DNA of 64,000 nucleotides from Pseudomonas frederiksbergensis (GCF_003732275.1 NZ_MOBM01000010.1:1-64000); one strand, 5' to 3'; shown: positions 15,322 through 26,570, counted from the stretch's first letter. Program-made: numbers and translations. The notes: a model not told the origin generated them from the letters alone.

Positions 15322-18300
15322 ATGAATGCCGCAGACGCACAGAAACTCGCCCGCCGCTTTATCGAACTGCCGCAGGACAAGCGCCGCTTGTTTCTGGCAG
15401 GCATGGCTCGCGAAGGCATCGATTTTGCGCAGCTTCCCATGACCTCCTGTGTCGGGGTCGACGAGCGTGACGGCCTGTCCTATGCCCAGCAGCGGATGTG
15501 GTTTCTCTGGCAGCTGGATCCGCAGAGCGCGGCCTACAACCTGCCGATGGCGGTGCGCCTGAACGGTGCGCTGCAAACCGATGCGCTTGAGCGCGCGTTC
15601 AGCCTGTTGGTGGCACGCCATGAGTGCCTGCGCACCACCTTCGGCCAGGAGGGCGAGCGTGCGTTCCAGCGGGTGGCCGAACCCCGTGACCTGACACTGG
15701 CGATCAACGACCTGAGTGCCTTGCCTGAAGATCGGCGCTGGCCGCAGGCGCAACAGCACATGATGGCTGAAGCCACTCAGGCGTTCGACTTGCAACAGGG
15801 GCCGCTGCTGAGTATTCGCCTGTTGCGCCTGGCCGAACAGGAACACGTGCTGTTGCTGACGCTGCATCACATCATTGCCGATGGCTGGTCGATGAACATT
15901 CTGATCGACGAGTTCATGCGCACCTACGACGGGTTGGTGGCGGGGCGGCAACCGACCTTGCCGGAACTGACCGTACACTACCGCGACTACGCCCTGTGGC
16001 AGCGCAGTTGGCTGGAAGCCGGGGAGCGCGAGCGTCAGCTCGATTACTGGCGCACGCAGTTGGGCGAGGAACACCCGATCCTCGAATTGCCCACCGACCG
16101 TGCCTATCCGGCCCAGTCCAGCCACCAGGGCGCGCGCCTGGAAAAAGTCATCGACGGGGCCCTGCGCCAAGAGCTGAAAACCCTCGCCCAGCGCCAGGGC
16201 GTGACATTGTTCGTGGTGTTGCTGGCCGCCTTCAAGACCTTGCTGCATCGCTACAGCGGCCAGACCGACATCCGCGTCGGCGGCTTGATCGCCAACCGCA
16301 CCCGCAGTGAAACCGAAGGCCTGATCGGCTTCTTCGTCAATACTCAGATCCTGCGCAGTGAAGTCACCCCGCAGACCCGTTTCAGCGACCTGCTGCAGAG
16401 CTTGCGTCAAGCGGCGCTTGGCGCCCAGGCCCATCAGGAACTGTCGTTTGACGCGTTGATCGAAGCCCTGCAACCGGCCCGCAGCCAAAGCCACAATCCG
16501 TTGTTTCAGGTGATGTTCAACCACCAGCCACTGGTGACCGATCTGCAGGACGCGCAGCTCGATTGCGGTTTGCAGGTCGGCTATCTGAGTGAGCAGCAAC
16601 TGGCCGGCAGCGGACGTCAGCATGCGGCTACCAGCGACCTGATGCTCGACACCCGGGAGGAGGGCGAGCAACTGTTCGCCGCGTTCACTTACGCCACCGA
16701 CCTGTTCGACGCACAGACCATCGCCGCGTTGGCTGAGCATTGGCACAACGTGCTGGTGTCGGTTTGCCGTGATCCGCAACAACCGCTGGGCGAGGTGGCG
16801 ATGCTCGGCACGGATGAGCGCGAACGCTTGATTCAACCCGTCGCCATTCCGACACCGCTGCCCGGCATGCCGCAGCTGTTCGAGGCCCAGGTTGCGCGCA
16901 TTCCCGACACCAGCGCCGTGATCCTGGCGGGCGATCAGTCGCCCTCACTCAGCTATGCCGAACTGAATGCTCGCAGCAATCATCTGGCCCATCAGTTGCG
17001 CGCCAAGGGTGTTGGCCCCGATGTGCTGGTCGGTGTGGCGTTGGGTCGCTCGCTGGAACTGGCCGTGGCGTTGCTGGCCGTGCTCAAGGCCGGCGGCGCC
17101 TATGTGCCGCTGGACCCGCACACCCCGGCCGAGCGATTGCGCCATGTGCTGGATGACAGCGGGCTGAAACTGTTGCTGACCGAGAGCTCCCTGCTGACCA
17201 GTCTGCCGGCGCTCGATGGCATCGACTGCCTGTGTCTGGACCGACTGCCGGACAGCGACGCTGCGAATCAAGACAACCTGCAAGTGACGGTAGATCCGCA
17301 GAACCTCGCGTACGTGATTTACACCTCCGGCTCCACCGGCCGGCCGAAGGGTGTGGCCGTCAGCCATGGCGCGCTGAGCGAATTCATCGCGCGGGCGATC
17401 GACTACAGCGACTTGCGCGAAGGCGATCGCGTACTGCAATTCGCCACCAGCAGTTTTGACGGTTTCGTCGAGCAATTCTTCCCGCCGCTGTGCCATGGCG
17501 CCTGTGTCGTCCTGCGCGATGCGGGCCTGTGGGACAGTGCGACCTTGCACCAGGTGATCGTCGAACAGGGCATTACCCTGGCGGATTTGCCGGCCGCTTA
17601 TTGGTATTCGGTGGTGCAGGATTATGCGGCCAACCCGCCTGCCCACTTCGCTGCCTTGCGCCAGATTCATGTGGGCGGCGAGGCGATGGCGGTGGACGGG
17701 CTGCGCCTGTGGCAACGCGCCGGGTTGGGCCATGTGCGTTTGCTCAACACCTACGGCCCGACCGAGGCGACGGTGGTTTCGACCCTCCACGATTGCAGCG
17801 CGTTGACCGCCGAGGCGGTGTCATGGCGCGGCATACCGATCGGTCACGGCCTGGAGCAACGCCGGTTGTACGTGCTTGATGACGATTTGAACCTGCTGCC
17901 GCAAGGGGCGGTGGGCGAGTTGTACATCGGCGGCCCGGGCCTGGCTCGTGGGTATCACCGGCAGCCGACGCTCAGCGCCCAACGGTTTATTGCCGATCCG
18001 TTCGCGGTCGGCGAGCGCCTGTACCGCACCGGCGACCGCGCCCGGCTACGGGACGATGGCGCGGTAGAGTACATCGGCCGCGTCGATCACCAAGTGAAAA
18101 TTCGCGGGTTCCGCATTGAGTTGGGAGAAATCGAATCGCGGTTGCAGCAATGCCCGGGGATTCGTGAAGCGGTGGTGCTGGCCTTGCCCCTGACTGGTGG
18201 CGCGCAACTGGTGGCGTATCTGGTCGTCGATCAGAGCGTGCTCGACAGCGCGGCGGAGCAGGCGATTCTGCGTCAGAAAATCAGAAGCGATCTGCAAAAG

Positions 18301-18729
18301 AACCTGCCGGACTACATGGTGCCCGGCCATTTGCTGCTGTTACCGCGTCTGCCCCTGACCCCCAGCGGCAAACTCGACCGCAAGGCCCTGCCGATCCCCG
18401 ATTCGAGCCAATTGCAGAGCAGCTATCGCGCACCGCAAACCGACACCGAACAGGCGCTGGCGCAGATATGGATCGAGGTGCTGCAGGTGCCACGGGTCGG
18501 TGTCGATGACCATTTCTTTGAGTTGGGCGGGCATTCGTTGCTGGCCGCGCAAGTGATTGCGCGAATCAAAAGCCAGTTGGGCGTGGTGCTGCCGTTGCGC
18601 AGTCTGTTCGAGACACCGCTGCTGGGCGATCTGGCGCTGGAGCTGGCCGCGCTGGCAGACGGTGCAAGCGATAACGACTGGTCCGATATGGATCAGTTCA
18701 TGAGTTCTTTGGAGGGGGTAGAAGTATGA
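15322..18729 (+). CDS. Pyoverdine NRPS 1: C-A-T, predicted lysine module
   Basis: One complete elongation module of 1135 residues. The LCL-type condensation domain spans about 45-490 (HHIIADG near 181). The adenylation domain spans about 530-1020 (TSGSTGRPKG near 670, FDGFVEQ near 711). The carrier domain is at about 1035-1105 (GGHSL). The pocket residues read by eye are D-G-E-D-H-G-T-V-V-K, which I recall as the lysine code. There is no epimerase, so L-Lys is expected. The N-terminal LCL domain implies it accepts the L-Dab-ending chromophore precursor from PvdL, which is encoded elsewhere. The stop overlaps the next start (ATGA). It corresponds to a pvdI/pvdJ-class gene; I do not assign a letter. 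Confidence 0.95.
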   Translation: MNAADAQKLARRFIELPQDKRRLFLAGMAREGIDFAQLPMTSCVGVDERDGLSYAQQRMWFLWQLDPQSAAYNLPMAVRLNGALQTDALERAFSLLVARHECLRTTFGQEGERAFQRVAEPRDLTLAINDLSALPEDRRWPQAQQHMMAEATQAFDLQQGPLLSIRLLRLAEQEHVLLLTLHHIIADGWSMNILIDEFMRTYDGLVAGRQPTLPELTVHYRDYALWQRSWLEAGERERQLDYWRTQLGEEHPILELPTDRAYPAQSSHQGARLEKVIDGALRQELKTLAQRQGVTLFVVLLAAFKTLLHRYSGQTDIRVGGLIANRTRSETEGLIGFFVNTQILRSEVTPQTRFSDLLQSLRQAALGAQAHQELSFDALIEALQPARSQSHNPLFQVMFNHQPLVTDLQDAQLDCGLQVGYLSEQQLAGSGRQHAATSDLMLDTREEGEQLFAAFTYATDLFDAQTIAALAEHWHNVLVSVCRDPQQPLGEVAMLGTDERERLIQPVAIPTPLPGMPQLFEAQVARIPDTSAVILAGDQSPSLSYAELNARSNHLAHQLRAKGVGPDVLVGVALGRSLELAVALLAVLKAGGAYVPLDPHTPAERLRHVLDDSGLKLLLTESSLLTSLPALDGIDCLCLDRLPDSDAANQDNLQVTVDPQNLAYVIYTSGSTGRPKGVAVSHGALSEFIARAIDYSDLREGDRVLQFATSSFDGFVEQFFPPLCHGACVVLRDAGLWDSATLHQVIVEQGITLADLPAAYWYSVVQDYAANPPAHFAALRQIHVGGEAMAVDGLRLWQRAGLGHVRLLNTYGPTEATVVSTLHDCSALTAEAVSWRGIPIGHGLEQRRLYVLDDDLNLLPQGAVGELYIGGPGLARGYHRQPTLSAQRFIADPFAVGERLYRTGDRARLRDDGAVEYIGRVDHQVKIRGFRIELGEIESRLQQCPGIREAVVLALPLTGGAQLVAYLVVDQSVLDSAAEQAILRQKIRSDLQKNLPDYMVPGHLLLLPRLPLTPSGKLDRKALPIPDSSQLQSSYRAPQTDTEQALAQIWIEVLQVPRVGVDDHFFELGGHSLLAAQVIARIKSQLGVVLPLRSLFETPLLGDLALELAALADGASDNDWSDMDQFMSSLEGVEV

Positions 18730-21700
18730 GCGGCAATATGGCGGAGCGTATCGCTAAAAGGTTCGTCGGTTTGCCGCTGGAGCAACGTCGACTGTTTCTC
18801 GCCAAACTGCGCGAGGAGGGCAAGGACTTCAGCCTGTTGCCGCTGCCGGTCAGTCGTCACGACTGCGCGGTGATCCCGCTCTCGTTTGCCCAGCAACGTC
18901 TGCTGTTTCTCTGGCAGCTCGACCCGCAGAGCGCCGCGTACAACATGGCCGCCGGCCTGCGCTTGCACGGGCAGCTGAACGAGGCAGCGTTGGTGCGCTC
19001 CTTCGATCATCTGGTGGCGCGCCATGAAGTGCTGCGCACGGTATTCCAGACCGACAACGACCCGCCGAACCAGATCATCCTCGACCAGCAGAGCGTGCCA
19101 CTGCAACGCGTCGACCTGTCGAACGTTGCCGTGCAAGCGCGTGAAGCCGAGTTGGCGCGGCGGGTTCAGGAAGCGGCCGCGCAACCGTTCGATTTGCTCC
19201 ACGGGCCATTGCTGCGGGCCAGTCTGTTCTGCCTGGCGCACGATGAATATGTGCTGATCGTGAGCATGCACCACATCGTCTCCGATGGCTGGTCGATGGA
19301 CGTCATGGTCAAGGAATTTGTGCAGTGCTATCAGGCCTTCAGCCTGGAGCGCGAACCGCAGTTGCCGGCGTTGCCCCTGCAGTACGCCGACTACGCGATC
19401 TGGCAGCGCCGTTGGCTGGAGGCCGGCGAGGGCGAGCGGCAACTCGATTACTGGCGCCAGCAGTTGGGTGAAGAGCATCCGTTGTTGGACGTGGCGGCGG
19501 ATTTCCCCCGGCCGCTGACCCAGAGTTTCGAAGGCCAGACCCTGAGCTTTGATTTCGGTGCAGACCTGTCCCGGCAGTTGAACGGCTTTGCCCGGGATCA
19601 GGGCATCAGCTTATTCATGCTGGTGCTGGCCGGGTTTTCGCTGTTCCTGTCGCGTCTTGGCGGCGAGCGCGATATCCGCGTTGGCGTGCCCAATGCCAAC
19701 CGTGGGCGCTCCGAGGTCGAAGGGCTGATCGGTTTCTTCGTCAACACTCAAGTGCTGCGTTGCCAGGTCGATGAGCGCGGCAGCTTCGACGATTTGCTGG
19801 CCCGGGTCCGGGAAGCATCGTTCGGTGCCCAGGCCCATCAGGAGCTGCCCTTCGAGCAACTGGTGGATGAACTGGTGCCCGAGCGAACCCTGGGGCATAA
19901 CCCTTTGTTTCAGGCCAAGTTCAACCAGAACGTCGGCATGCAGACCCAGCGTTCGATGAACCTGCCGGGCCTGAGCGTCACCGAGTATCCGCTGGACAAA
20001 GAAGGCACGCACTTCGATCTGGCGCTGGACATCACCGATGACGGCACGCTGATCCACGGGCAAATGACTTACGCCAGCGACCTTTACCAGCACTCGACCA
20101 TCGAGGGGTTTATCCCGACGCTGCTCGGCCTGTTCCGCGAATTGCTGAGCGCCCCGCAGGCGCCGCTGCACAGTCTTGCGACCACGCCTGTGCAACCGGC
20201 GCTGGCGCCACGGGAGGCGGCGGAGTCGGTGTTGCAGCAGTGGGATCGTCAGGTGGCCGCGCAGCCTGCGGCGCTGGCCGCACGCTGTCTCGAACGGACC
20301 TTGAGTTTCCAGGCGCTGGATCAGGACGCCAATCGCCTGGCCCATTACCTGGGTGCGCAAGGCGTGCAAAACGGGCAGCCAGTGGCGGTGCTGATGGAGC
20401 GCTCCCTGGATTGGTTGACCTGTGTGCTGGGGATCTTCAAGGCCGGGGCGGTGTACATGCCGCTGGACGTCAAGGCGCCGGCCGCGCGTTTGCAGCAAAT
20501 GCTCGCAGGCGCGCAGGCGAAAGTCCTGTTGTGTGCCGCAGGCGCGCGGGAAAACACCTTGGCGGTCGCCGGTTGTCAGGGGCTGGCCTTCGCGCCCGAA
20601 CGCTGGCAGGACCAGCCGACGACGAAGCCTTCGCTGACCGTGTCGGCGGATGCAGCGGCCTATGTGATTCACACCTCCGGGTCCACCGGCCAACCCAAAG
20701 GCGTGCTGGTGAGCCACGGCGCTCTGGCCAGTTATGTGCGCGGTGCGCTGGAGCGCTTGGCGCTCGAGCCTGCGGCAAGCATGGCGCTGGTCTCGACCAT
20801 TGCGGCGGACCTGGGGTTTACCGTGCTGTTCGGCGCCTTGTGCTCCGGTCGCTTGCTGCATGTATTGCCGCAGGAGCTGGGCTTCGACCCGGACCGGTTT
20901 GCCGATTACATGGCTGAGCACCAAGTGGGCGTGTTGAAAATCGTGCCGGGGCATTTGGCGGCGCTGATGCAAGCGTACCGGGCCGCCGATGTGTTGCCGC
21001 AACACGCACTGATCGTGGGCGGCGAGGCCTGCTCACCGGCATTGCTCGAACAGGTGCGGCGACTCAAGCGGGGCTGCCGGTTCATCAACCACTATGGCCC
21101 GAGCGAAACCACGGTCGGCGTGTTGACCCATGAGCTTAAGGATCTCGACGCTGGTGCTCGCGGCGTGCCGGTCGGCCGCCCGTTGCCGGGCGCGCATGTC
21201 TATGTGCTGGACGATGTGCTCAACGCAGTCGCCGATCAGGTGGCGGGCGAGCTGTACATCGGCGGCGACAGTGTGGCGCTGGGTTATCTGGGGCAGCCAG
21301 GGCTGACCGCCGAACGCTTCCTGCCGGATCCGTTTGGCGCCGTCGGCACGCGGGTTTACCGCAGCGGTGACCGGGTGCGCCGCAATCGTCAGGGAGCACT
21401 GGAATTCATCGGTCGTGCCGACGACCAGGTCAAAGTGCGCGGCTTTCGGGTGGAGCCGGCGGAAGTCGCTCGAGTATTGCTGGGCCTGAGCGGCGTGAGC
21501 GAGGCCGCGGTGCTGGCCTTGCCGCTGGACGGTGATGAAACGCGCCTGCAACTGGTGGCGTACTGCGTGGCCGCGCCTGACCTGCCGTTGAATGTCGACG
21601 CCTTGCGTCAGCAGTTACAGGCCTGCCTGCCGGAGTACATGGTGCCGGCGCAGATCGTGGTTCTGGAGCGCCTGCCGCTGACCGCCAACGGCAAACTGGA

Positions 21701-24700
21701 CAAGCGTGCCTTGCCGACGCCGGGGCTGGTGACGCAGCAATTTGTTGCCCCGGTGGGCGAGATCGAACAGAAGCTCGCCGCCATCTGGGCCGATGTCCTG
21801 AAGCTTGAACAAGTGGGCAGCACCGACAACTTTTTCGAGCTGGGCGGCGATTCGATCCTCAGCCTGCAAATCATCGCCCGGGCCAAACGCCAGGGCATCA
21901 AGCTGAGCCCCAAGCAACTGTTCGAGAAGCAGACCATCGGCCAGTTGGCGACGGTGGCCAAGCTGATCGAGAGCAAACCGGCGGCCAGCGTCGCGCAAAA
22001 GATCAGCGGCGAGTTGCCGTTGTTGCCGATCCAGGCCCGCTTCTTCCAAACCGACATTCCCCAGCGTCATCACTGGAACCAGTCGGTGATGCTGCAGCCG
22101 CAATCCCCCCTCGACGCGTCCCATCTGCACAACGCAGTGGCCGCCCTGATCGAGCAGCATGATGCGCTGAACCTGAGTTTCCAGGCGTCGGGCGAGACTT
22201 GGCAGGCGACGTTCCAGGCGCAGCGCCACACAGACCTGTTGTGGGTGCGGGCACTGGACAACCTTGCCGATTTGCCCGCGCTGGCCACCGAAGCCCAGCG
22301 CAGTCTCGACTTACAACAGAGCCGGCTGGTGCGCGCGGTGCTGGTGAACCTGCCTGACGCTACGCAACGTTTGCTGTTGGTGATCCATCACCTGGTGGTG
22401 GATGGCGTGTCCTGGCGGGTGCTGCTGGAAGATTTGCAGCAAGCCTATACCGCGTTGGCGGCAGGCAAGGCGATTGTCCTGCCGGGCAAAAGCAGTTCGC
22501 TCCAGACCTGGGCGCAACACCTGCACCGTTACGGGCAGAGCGATATTTTGAAGGCTGAGCGCGATTACTGGCAGCGCACGCTGGAGGGCGGTAACAGTGA
22601 CCTGCCGAGGGATTTTCCCGAGACCGTCCAGACCCGCCGTCAGGCCGCTCGGGCCACTTCACGCCTGAACAAAACGTTGACCCACACGCTGCTCAAAGTG
22701 GCACCGGCCGCCTATCGCACCCAGATCAACGATCTGCTGCTGACGGCCCTGGCGCGGGTGTTGTGCGACTGGAGCGAACAGGAATCGGTGCTGATCCAGC
22801 TTGAAGGCCACGGCCGCGAAGATCTGTTCGACGACCTCGATTTGAGTCGCACCGTCGGCTGGTTCAGCAGCCTGTTTCCGGTGCGTCTGACCCCACAGGC
22901 AGAGCCGGGCACTTCGTTGTGCGCGATCAAGGAACAACTGCGAGCCGTGCCGGGCAAAGGCATCGGCTACGGCGTGTTGCGTTACCTCGCAGGTTTCGAG
23001 CCGCTGCGTGAACTGCCGCCGCCGCGCATCACGTTCAATTATCTGGGCCAGTTCGACGGCGCGTTCAGTGCCGCTGACGGCGCGCTGTTGGTGCCGACCG
23101 CCGACAGCACCGGTGAGCATCAGGACGATGCTGCGCCCTTAGGCAACTGGCTAAGTGTCGACGGCCAGGTCTACGGCGGCGAGCTGGAGTTGAGCTGGAC
23201 GTTCGGCCAAGGCATGTACCGCCCGCAAACCATTCAGGCGCTGGCCGATGCTTATTGCCATGAGCTGGAACGGCTGATCGAACATTGCACTGCCGGTGAG
23301 CATGCCGGGGTCACGCCGTCGGACTTCAATCTGCTGCGTCTGACTCAGGCGCAGCTGTCGGCGCTGCCGGTACCGGCACGGGAGATCAGCGATCTCTATC
23401 CGTTGTCGCCGATGCAGCAGGGCATCCTGTTCCACAGCCTCAACGAACCGGACGGCCCGGCCTACACCAACCAGTTGCGGGTCGATGTGCGGCACCTGGA
23501 CGCCGAGCGTTTCCGTCAGGCCTGGCAGCAGACGCTGGAGGCCCATGAGATTCTGCGCACGGTATTCGTCTGGCCCGAGGACGCCGACGCGGCGGTGCAG
23601 ATTGTAAGGCAGACGGTGCAGATGCCCATGACCGTGCAAGACTGGCGCGGTAGTGATGACCTTCAAACGGCGCTCGATCAGTTGGCTAGGGAGGATCTGG
23701 CCGCCGGTTTCGAATTGGACCAGGCCCCGCTGTTGCGAGTCTTGCTGGTGCAAACTGGTGAGGCGCAGCATCACTTGATCTACACCAGTCATCACATCTT
23801 GATGGATGGCTGGAGCACCTCGCAGTTGTTCGGCGAGGTGTTGCAACGCTATGCCGGCATGACACTGGCGGCGACCCCGGGGCGCTATCGCGATTACATT
23901 GAGTGGCTGGGCCAGCGCGATGTTCAGGCCAGTCGCGCGTTCTGGACGTCGGCGTTGGTTGACCTTCAGGAGCCGACCCGGCTGGCCAGCGCCATGCCGG
24001 TCAGCCAGACGTTGGCCAGCGGTTATGCCGATTACCAGCATGTGTTCAGCGAACAACAGACCGGTGACCTGAACCGCTTCGCCCGCGAGCAGAAGGTCAC
24101 CCTCAATACCTTGATGCAGGCCGCGTGGCTGGTGCTGTTGCAGCGCTATACCGGCCAGGACACCGTGGCTTTCGGCGCCACCGTGGCAGGTCGCCCGACG
24201 GACTTGCCCGGCGTCGAGCAGCAGATCGGCCTGTTCATCAATACCTTGCCGGTGGTGGCTTCGCCGCCCGCCGAGATCCCGGTCGGGCAGTGGATTCAGC
24301 AGGTGCAGAGCCTCAACCTGGCCCTGCGCGAACATGAACACACGCCGCTCTACGACATTCAGCGCTGGGCGGGGCAGGGCGCGGGTGCGCTGTTCGACAG
24401 TATTCTGGTGTTCGAGAACTACCCGATGGCCGAAGCGTTGGCCCAAGGCTCTGTCACTGGGCTGGAGTTTTCCACAATCGAGCGTCAGGAACAGACCCAC
24501 TATCCGCTGACGCTGGTGGCAGTCACCGGTCGTGAGTTGACCCTGGGCTTGAGCTTCGATCAGGCCTGTTTCGATCACGCCACCATCGCCGACCTGAGCA
24601 CCCGGCTCGAAGGCCTGATGATGCAATTCATGGCGGACGCTTCGCAGCCTCTGGGCGCGTTGCAACTGCTGAACGGCGCACCGCGTCAAGCGGCTGTCGA

Positions 24701-26558
24701 CTGGGGCAAGGCCGCGATCACGGCACTGGATTCGCGCAGCGTGGTCGAGCGGATCGACGCGCAGGTACAGCGTCAGCCGCAGGCCGCTGCGGTGTTGTTC
24801 GCCGAGCAGACCCTCGATTACCGCACCCTCGACACCCGGGCCAATCGACTGGCGCACAAGCTGCAAACGCTGGGTGTCGGGCCGGAAGTGCGGGTCGGCG
24901 TGTGCATGCGCCGCACCCCGGACATGCTGGTCGGGCTGCTGGCGATCCTCAAGGCCGGCGGTGCCTACGTGCCGCTGGACCCGGAGTATCCGCAAGAGCG
25001 CTTGCTGCACATGCTCGAGGACAGTTGCGCGGCAGTGCTGCTGACCGAAGCCGCGTTGCAGGCGATGTTGCCCGAGGCGTTGCCGTCTCAAGTGCTGTTG
25101 GTCGAAGAGGGCGCCGAGTGGCTCGCCGGGTATCCGTCCACGGCGCCCGTCAGCCGCATCGTTGCGCAGAACCTGGCCTACGTGATTTACACCTCCGGCT
25201 CCACCGGCAAGCCCAAAGGCGTGGCGATCACCCATGCCAACCTCGCGGCGCTGATCCAGTGGTCGCAGGGTGTTTACCGTGATGAGCAGCTGCGTGGCGT
25301 GCTGGCCTCGACCTCGATCTGCTTTGACCTGTCGGTGTGGGAGATTTTCGTCACCCTGGCCAGCGGCGGTTGCATGGTGCTGGCAGACAACGCCCTGGCG
25401 CTGTCCGAGTTGCCGGCCCGTGAGCGAGTGACGCTGATCAACACCGTGCCATCGGCGATTGCCGCGCTGCAACGGGCCGGGCAGATTCCGGCGTCGGTCA
25501 CCACCATCAATCTGGCCGGCGAGCCGCTCAAGCAGACGCTGGTCGATACGCTGTACGCCAGCACGTCGGTCAAGCAGGTTTATGACCTGTACGGGCCGTC
25601 GGAAGACACCACCTATTCGACCTTCACCCTGCGCACCGCCAACGGCCGGGCGAACATCGGTCGGCCGCTGGACAACACCGTGGCCTACCTGCTCGACAGC
25701 CAGTTGCAAGTGCTGCCGGCAGGGCTGGCGGCCGAGTTGTACCTGGCCGGCGCCGGCGTGACCCGTGGCTATCTGCTGCGTCCCGGCCTGACCGCTGAAC
25801 GCTTCGTGCCAGACCCGTTTGCGACCAATGGTGAGCGGCTGTATCGCACCGGCGATCTGGTGCGCCAAGGGCCAGACAACGCGATTGAGTACATCGGTCG
25901 TGCCGACCATCAGGTGAAGATTCGCGGCTTCCGCATCGAGCTGAGTGAGATCGAAGCCCGATTGCTGGAGCAGCCCGACGTGCGCGAAGCCGTGGTGTTG
26001 GCGCAAGAGGGCGCGGCGGGCAAACATCTGCACGGCTATGTGGTGGCGAGCCAACCGGTCAGTGACCGTCAGTCGTTGGTGGAAAGCCTGCGGGTAGCCC
26101 TGGTCAGTCGTTTGCCGGCACACATGGTGCCGAGCCATCTGCACGTGATCGACGCGCTGCCGCTGACCCCCAATGGCAAGCTCGACCGCAAGGCCCTGAT
26201 GGCGCTGGGCGGCAATCCGACGCTGCAGCGTTACGAAGCGCCGCGCACCGATCTGCAATGGGAAGTGGCAACCGTCTGGCAAGAGGTGCTGGAAGTCGAG
26301 CGCGTGGGCCTGACGGACAACTTCTTCCAGTTGGGCGGGCACTCGTTGCTGGCGACGCTGGTGGTCACCCGGATCAAGGAACGCCTGGGTGACAAGGTGC
26401 CGCTCAAGGAGCTGTTCGAAGCCGACACCCTGCAAGCGTTCTGCACCCGCGTCGAAGCGTTGCGCGTCGATTTATCGCCGGTTCAGGACGAATTGGCTAA
26501 ATCCCTGGAGGCCCTCAAACGTCTATCCCTCGATGATCTGGAAAAACTGATTTCTTGA
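18726..26558 (+). CDS. Pyoverdine NRPS 2: C-A-T-E-C-A-T, predicted D-(OH)Asp then Ala
   Basis: Two modules, 2610 residues. Module 1: LCL C domain (HHIVSDG near 182); A domain with pocket D-L-T-K-I-G-H-V-G-K, the aspartate code; carrier GGDSI (near 1038); epimerase (HHLVVDG near 1220, EGHGREDLF, FNYLGQFD). Module 2: DCL-type C domain (YPLSPMQQGILFHSL, HHILMDG near 1688); A domain with pocket D-L-W-N-N-A-L-T-Y-K, matching alanine codes; carrier GGHSL (near 2536); no epimerase. Product segment: D-Asp or, with the SyrP-like enzyme, D-beta-hydroxy-Asp, followed by L-Ala. A strong GGAGGGGGT lies before the ATG inside the end of NRPS 1, indicating translational coupling. Confidence 0.95.
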   Translation: MSGNMAERIAKRFVGLPLEQRRLFLAKLREEGKDFSLLPLPVSRHDCAVIPLSFAQQRLLFLWQLDPQSAAYNMAAGLRLHGQLNEAALVRSFDHLVARHEVLRTVFQTDNDPPNQIILDQQSVPLQRVDLSNVAVQAREAELARRVQEAAAQPFDLLHGPLLRASLFCLAHDEYVLIVSMHHIVSDGWSMDVMVKEFVQCYQAFSLEREPQLPALPLQYADYAIWQRRWLEAGEGERQLDYWRQQLGEEHPLLDVAADFPRPLTQSFEGQTLSFDFGADLSRQLNGFARDQGISLFMLVLAGFSLFLSRLGGERDIRVGVPNANRGRSEVEGLIGFFVNTQVLRCQVDERGSFDDLLARVREASFGAQAHQELPFEQLVDELVPERTLGHNPLFQAKFNQNVGMQTQRSMNLPGLSVTEYPLDKEGTHFDLALDITDDGTLIHGQMTYASDLYQHSTIEGFIPTLLGLFRELLSAPQAPLHSLATTPVQPALAPREAAESVLQQWDRQVAAQPAALAARCLERTLSFQALDQDANRLAHYLGAQGVQNGQPVAVLMERSLDWLTCVLGIFKAGAVYMPLDVKAPAARLQQMLAGAQAKVLLCAAGARENTLAVAGCQGLAFAPERWQDQPTTKPSLTVSADAAAYVIHTSGSTGQPKGVLVSHGALASYVRGALERLALEPAASMALVSTIAADLGFTVLFGALCSGRLLHVLPQELGFDPDRFADYMAEHQVGVLKIVPGHLAALMQAYRAADVLPQHALIVGGEACSPALLEQVRRLKRGCRFINHYGPSETTVGVLTHELKDLDAGARGVPVGRPLPGAHVYVLDDVLNAVADQVAGELYIGGDSVALGYLGQPGLTAERFLPDPFGAVGTRVYRSGDRVRRNRQGALEFIGRADDQVKVRGFRVEPAEVARVLLGLSGVSEAAVLALPLDGDETRLQLVAYCVAAPDLPLNVDALRQQLQACLPEYMVPAQIVVLERLPLTANGKLDKRALPTPGLVTQQFVAPVGEIEQKLAAIWADVLKLEQVGSTDNFFELGGDSILSLQIIARAKRQGIKLSPKQLFEKQTIGQLATVAKLIESKPAASVAQKISGELPLLPIQARFFQTDIPQRHHWNQSVMLQPQSPLDASHLHNAVAALIEQHDALNLSFQASGETWQATFQAQRHTDLLWVRALDNLADLPALATEAQRSLDLQQSRLVRAVLVNLPDATQRLLLVIHHLVVDGVSWRVLLEDLQQAYTALAAGKAIVLPGKSSSLQTWAQHLHRYGQSDILKAERDYWQRTLEGGNSDLPRDFPETVQTRRQAARATSRLNKTLTHTLLKVAPAAYRTQINDLLLTALARVLCDWSEQESVLIQLEGHGREDLFDDLDLSRTVGWFSSLFPVRLTPQAEPGTSLCAIKEQLRAVPGKGIGYGVLRYLAGFEPLRELPPPRITFNYLGQFDGAFSAADGALLVPTADSTGEHQDDAAPLGNWLSVDGQVYGGELELSWTFGQGMYRPQTIQALADAYCHELERLIEHCTAGEHAGVTPSDFNLLRLTQAQLSALPVPAREISDLYPLSPMQQGILFHSLNEPDGPAYTNQLRVDVRHLDAERFRQAWQQTLEAHEILRTVFVWPEDADAAVQIVRQTVQMPMTVQDWRGSDDLQTALDQLAREDLAAGFELDQAPLLRVLLVQTGEAQHHLIYTSHHILMDGWSTSQLFGEVLQRYAGMTLAATPGRYRDYIEWLGQRDVQASRAFWTSALVDLQEPTRLASAMPVSQTLASGYADYQHVFSEQQTGDLNRFAREQKVTLNTLMQAAWLVLLQRYTGQDTVAFGATVAGRPTDLPGVEQQIGLFINTLPVVASPPAEIPVGQWIQQVQSLNLALREHEHTPLYDIQRWAGQGAGALFDSILVFENYPMAEALAQGSVTGLEFSTIERQEQTHYPLTLVAVTGRELTLGLSFDQACFDHATIADLSTRLEGLMMQFMADASQPLGALQLLNGAPRQAAVDWGKAAITALDSRSVVERIDAQVQRQPQAAAVLFAEQTLDYRTLDTRANRLAHKLQTLGVGPEVRVGVCMRRTPDMLVGLLAILKAGGAYVPLDPEYPQERLLHMLEDSCAAVLLTEAALQAMLPEALPSQVLLVEEGAEWLAGYPSTAPVSRIVAQNLAYVIYTSGSTGKPKGVAITHANLAALIQWSQGVYRDEQLRGVLASTSICFDLSVWEIFVTLASGGCMVLADNALALSELPARERVTLINTVPSAIAALQRAGQIPASVTTINLAGEPLKQTLVDTLYASTSVKQVYDLYGPSEDTTYSTFTLRTANGRANIGRPLDNTVAYLLDSQLQVLPAGLAAELYLAGAGVTRGYLLRPGLTAERFVPDPFATNGERLYRTGDLVRQGPDNAIEYIGRADHQVKIRGFRIELSEIEARLLEQPDVREAVVLAQEGAAGKHLHGYVVASQPVSDRQSLVESLRVALVSRLPAHMVPSHLHVIDALPLTPNGKLDRKALMALGGNPTLQRYEAPRTDLQWEVATVWQEVLEVERVGLTDNFFQLGGHSLLATLVVTRIKERLGDKVPLKELFEADTLQAFCTRVEALRVDLSPVQDELAKSLEALKRLSLDDLEKLIS

Positions 26559-26570
26559 GGGGAACAACGC